DNA of 64,000 nt from Conchocele bisecta (taxonomy: Eukaryota; Mollusca; Bivalvia; Lucinida; Thyasiridae). The position numbers and the translations under genes are program-made. Of the stretch, positions 59,875 to 64,000 are shown one piece after another; position 1 is the first letter of the stretch; each line of letters begins with the position of its first letter. Below the pieces are notes generated by a model that was not told where the DNA came from, made no database searches, and worked only from the letters and a program-made list of their open reading frames with translations. The stretch lies in the NCBI GenBank assembly GCA_029237695.1, contig CM055278.1, forward strand, positions 70,113,188 through 70,177,187. The letters are read 5' to 3'.

Positions 59875-60299
59875 AACGAAGCGAAATCAACAAATATATT
59901 AGTTTAAGGTCACTATTTTTATTAATTTTTCGACCACATTGTCTTCATAAAAATACGTGTAGTTCAGTACATGAGGGTATTGGAAATTTCAATCATAATA
60001 GACCACGAAATGGACAGGACCTAACACATTCGTGGTGCGGGCAAACCATTACAGATGACTTGGATGTCGACTAGATTTTATTTGATTCAACTGTAATCTG
60101 AATATCTGTTCAAGACAAGCAAGACTGTGACACTCTCACATATAACTAATGTATGTTTCACGAAACGTATAACATTGTAAAGCTATAATATTGAATGCAA
60201 AAACAATATTTATTTCGATATATATTTCAAACTGTATGAGTGAGACTTCTTTTTATTTCGAACATTGGTGCGCGCGTGCTGATCACATGACCGCGTATT

Positions 60300-60990
60300 T
60301 GTATGCCCACGATTGTAATCCACGATCGTCCCGCCCATGCTAAGCACAGGGGCAATGTCATATACTTGGTCCATTTGAAACCTAAACGCTCGAGTAAATG
60401 TCTTATAATTTCTGTTTCCTTTCACGGATATGCTTGATATTTCACGCACGCATTCCTCTAATGGTCCTCTACCACTATGTGACAAATCCACGATCGTCCC
60501 GCACCCGCTAAGCCCAGGGTCAAGGTCACATATTTGGTGCGTTCGAAACCTTAACGCTCGGGTATTTGTCATCTAATGTCTGTTTCTTTCCACTCATCTG
60601 CTTGATATTTCACATACGCATTGCTGTAATGGTCCTTTACCGCCGTGACACGATCGTCACGTCCCCGCTATGCCCATGGTCAATGTCACATACTTGGTGC
60701 ATTCGAAACCTTAACGCTCTAGTACATGTCTTATAATTTATGTTTCCTTGCATGGATCTGCTTGATATTTCACACACGCATTGCTCAAATTGTCCTCTAC
60801 CGCCCTGTGAAAAATACACGTTCGTCATTACCCCGCTAAGCACAGGGTCAAGGCCACATACTTGGTGCTTTCGAAACTCGGGTAAGTGTCTTATAATGTT
60901 TCCTTGCATGTATCTGCTTGATATTTCACACACCCATTGCTCTGATGGTCTGCTTTCATGTTGTGACAAATCCACACTTTTCTGGCCCTC
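60300..60990 (+). repeat. Tandem array of about 175-bp units, four copies
   Basis: Each unit contains CGAAACCTTAACGCTC, GTCTTATAATTTCTGTTTCC, CTTGATATTTCACACACGCATTGC and GGTCCTCTACC. Copies differ by about 10-20%. The open frames across it are repeat-driven. Confidence 0.8.
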
Positions 60991-61506
60991 TGTGTTTTCA
61001 AATGTGCCTCGTTTTCTTTTGTGTGCGGACATGCCTTATTTCTAGTTCAACACGAGTTCCCGTAACATTCAACAGAGATTCTACTTTCACATTCAAAAGT
61101 TGCAATAAAACATATTTTCGATAGGTTTTTGTCCTGTTCCAAACATAGATTGCAATTATGTGGTGGGTGCTATGGTATATTGATTGCACTTTTAATGGGC
61201 AACTTAACCAAAATGCACCGAACTTCACATATATTAGTCATATTTATACCATGGCCTATGACGGAGCAATAAAACAGAGGCCAACTTGAAAAATGCATTT
61301 TGAAATCATCAGGAGAACGTATTTAATTCAACAATACTAGCTCATTCTATATATATGCATACAGATAAAAGGGCATAGATGGGCTAATTCAGTTTGGTTA
61401 TTAAAACGGGTCACGACATGTCAAATTAGCATGCATAGACTGACAATAGGAACATAAAACATTAATAACACGTACCGTATAAATGACAATGTCAGTAGTA
61501 TCTATA

Positions 61507-61766
61507 TGAGACACGCCATGTGATTTTGTACCTCAGAAGATGTGCGATATCTCATGGAAAATATTTACAAAATTTACAATATTTTCCATGAATGACGTCG
61601 GGAGTTGACGAAATTTTTAGAGCAAATGCGGAATAAAATTCCGCATTTTCTCTGAAAGTTTCATCAACTGCCGACGTTATTTACAGAAAATATCGCTGTT
61701 TCTGAAAATAATTTTGATAAAAAATCGCACATCTTTTTAGGTACAAAATCGTATGCCTCGTCTCAT
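61507..61766. repeat. M7 MITE
   Basis: Ends TGAGACACGCCATGTGATTT / AAAATCGTATGCCTCGTCTCA, with some divergence. Confidence 0.8.
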
Positions 61767-61887
61767 GTATACGGGGAAACTGGTGAGTGTTATGACGCAT
61801 GTCCCACGCTCGTGTTAAAGGTAAGCGTTCAATGTGATACAAACCAAATTTGAACTGCCGTGCAACAGAAATTCATTAAATGACATT

Positions 61888-62215
61888 ATACAGTGAAACC
61901 TCTATAAACCAGACACCCTGGGAGGTCCGCAGGATGTCCGGTTTAGAGAGGTTCCACTGTAATTAATCACTATATGAACATGTTTTTGTCATTTTCACTC
62001 ATGGACAGACACAACAACGAAATAGGTTACAGTGAAACCCATCTAAATTAAACACAATATGGTCCCCAGGATGTCCGGTTTAGAGATATTCCACTGTAAT
62101 TAATGTATTCACTGATGGACAGACACAACAACGAAATAAATACAGTGAAACTCATCTAAATTAAACACAATATGGTACCCAGGATGTCCGGTGTAGAGAT
62201 GTTCTACTGTATATC
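61888..62215. repeat. M10 elements, three short copies in a row
   Basis: Each begins CAGTGAAAC(C/T) and ends with TGTCCGGTTTAGAGA and TTCCACTGTA in inverted orientation. Segments between them repeat the ATGGACAGACACAACAACG block. Confidence 0.75.
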
Positions 62216-62399
62216 GATTCCAACACATGATGGTATATGTTGGTACTATCACAGTTTTAGTGGCAAATCTCTGGAGCAAAGATATTTGTCTACACAATTG
62301 CCGCTCATTTTCAATTACAATGTATCATCGATAATTATTGGCATTACATCGCATTACGTGTGTAACATTCATTAAATGTTTTAAAAAAGTACGGTCTCA

Positions 62400-62690
62400 T
62401 AATTTCAGCACAAAAATATTTACACAATTCCCTAACATTTGATTGGTCCGTAGCAAGTCTCTGTCCAAAATGTATATCCCAGTAAACTCCCATGCCGAAC
62501 CACTTTCCGTAACCGTCAGGCGCAGTTAAAATAATTCTTAAGAAAACGGAAAATAAACACATTTTCTTGATGGATTTATTTCAAATGCTGGAATTATAAG
62601 GAATGAATGGCCTTTTTGTTGAATTTATCGGGGATATAAACTTGGAAAAGTCGCGGGAATACTGGACGAGGCCTTCCAGATTTTCTAAGT
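62400..62690. repeat. Dispersed repeat related to 25765-26050
   Basis: CAGCACAAAAATATTTACAC...GTAGCAAGTCTCTGTCC is the reverse complement of the end of the 25.8-kb copy, while GGCCTTTTTGTTGAATTTAT is in the same orientation. Confidence 0.75.
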
Positions 62691-63416
62691 TTATACTCCG
62701 ATAAATTCCACAAAAATGCCATTCATTCCTATATTTAACACAAAATAACGACTTAAAGTTCGCGTTTCTAACAAGAAATCGTCTGAATAAGTAATGGTAT
62801 TTAGACAACCACTAAGAAAGACAACGGATGGTTTGTTAGTCCCGACGCTTGCAGTCTTGATTATAACATGAGTGACCATTGATATTGGGATTTCAGACTT
62901 AGGGTGTACAAATGTATGCGAAAGATGCATCATCTCTAGACACACATTGTGGCCAAATAGTAATAGAATCGGTAAAGCGGTTAAGTAGTTATTGACAAAA
63001 AATATAACGCATTTGCAGGACACACACAATTAACATAAAGCCCTAAAATGACATTGGCTTGGGTGTTCAGACTTGGGATGTATTCGAAACAGAGCACCGT
63101 CCCATGACACACCTCCCAGGGTGTCCGGTTTGGAGAGGTTCCATTGTATTTGGAATGAATCCTGGTTTGCGACAGACCGTGGCTAGTAATCTAGCGCACG
63201 CAGGTATATCCATCACAAAGAGCGTGTATGCCAGACTAGTTTGTTACACAACTATAATTTACGCCTTTAGTCGTTGATAGAATGCCTTGTCTTGGGAAGG
63301 TGACAACTTTAATGCAGTGTTTGACATACTGCGCATGACGGGTCCAACAAGTCAACATGATGTGGTGATGTTGTGCTCGGTATGTTAAACATCCAAAGAT
63401 CAGCATGCCATGTAGA

Positions 63417-63905
63417 TGTTTGTTTGGTTTATGGTGTTTAACGGCCTATCAACAGCTAAGGTCATTGAAGGCCGGGCCAACGGGTTCGATCCCGTATTTA
63501 ATCTGCTGGGGGTAGGGGGGGGGAGGGAGGGGGTATCCCCAAATCAGAACGGAATATTTACATCGAATACAAATATATTCAGGCGTGAAATTAGAATAAC
63601 CTGAATAACCAGGTGCATACCACACCAAAGTCACTTGGCCCCTTCCCCTAAATGTAATAGGATTCGGAATAATCATATTACTCATAAAGGGGTATAAACA
63701 GATTCAACTCGCACATACAATAATGCCAAAGACGTACCGGAGATCCAAACCAGGTATCCAGTCCAGATTCCGGTAAGGATGAACCTCGACCGTTTAAAAA
63801 ATACCCATCACAGTCTCCCACCTGCCACCCACCATGCCAGGTAGACCCCCTACTGTTCACCCCGGTTACACTAGGGGAGGGTGAACAGTAGGGGGTTCTA
63901 CCACA
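63417..63905. repeat. M15 dispersed repeat and a short hairpin
   Basis: The M15 copy runs from GTTTAACGGCCTATCAACAG, with a G-rich tract at about 63510-63535. A hairpin of CCCCCTACTGTTCACCC and its complement follows at 63845-63900. Confidence 0.75.
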
Positions 63906-64000
63906 GGTTTTTGAACAGATGGTCATTATTTTGGTGCCATGTGGGGATTTTGATGGATTTTGCTGGATTTCGTTGGTTTGGGGTAATTTACCTACTTTTG

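Noticed and set aside
60210..61032. Minus-strand frames of 120 and 131 codons
   Set aside because: Both are made of the 175-bp tandem units; no splice or start context and no recognisable domain.

Overview
The window looks like nuclear DNA of a marine invertebrate, most likely a bivalve mollusc (scallop-like; the genus is my inference from repeat style only). It is AT-rich and intron-rich, packed with short inverted-repeat elements, with one decayed LINE, one decayed Tc1/mariner copy and tRNA-derived SINEs. There are no bacterial operons, rRNA or tRNA genes, or CRISPR arrays.

The main content is one large minus-strand gene for a secreted chitin-binding protein. It runs from a signal-peptide exon (ATG at 59862) to a stop codon at 8038-8040. 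I assembled 22 coding segments by hand from reading frames plus GT/AG sites. The joined CDS is 4,734 nt and stays open for 1,577 residues. After exon 1, which has a classical six-cysteine CBM14/peritrophin-A domain, two exon types alternate without exception for ten rounds, A-B-A-B. A exons (210-222 bp) each encode a canonical CBM14 domain. B exons (213-240 bp, terminal one 254) encode a four-cysteine CBM14-like core behind a cysteine-rich N-terminal arm. All A and B boundaries are phase 1. At all ten A-to-B junctions the split codon (T + GT or GC) reads cysteine, so the exon boundary runs through a conserved Cys. One A domain (A7) is broken by an extra phase-0 intron of 2.4 kb.

Layout on the plus axis: 1-8.0 kb is 3' flank with repeats, a Tc1 pseudogene and a possible exon of another gene at 747-910. 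From 8.0 to 45.0 kb lie the 20 alternating exons (21 segments because A7 is split). From 45.0 to 59.5 kb is a 14.5-kb first coding intron made of repeats. Exon 1 is at 59.57-59.86 kb, preceded by a splice-acceptor-like sequence that implies an upstream 5'UTR exon. From 59.9 to 64 kb is upstream repeat-rich DNA.

Exon fragments lie beside their parents around exons A10, B9, A4, B2, A2 and exon 1, showing repeated partial duplication. A hairpin element (called M6 here) sits at the breakpoints of several of them. Other structures of note are a 503-bp foldback made of about 17 copies of a 12-bp near-palindrome, a 0.41-kb nearly perfect palindrome next to exon B4, a SINE with 71-bp direct repeats, a candidate solo LTR nested in a MITE, and an array rich in TGACCT motifs. 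M-numbers are labels I gave to repeat families from comparing copies inside this window; they are not database names.
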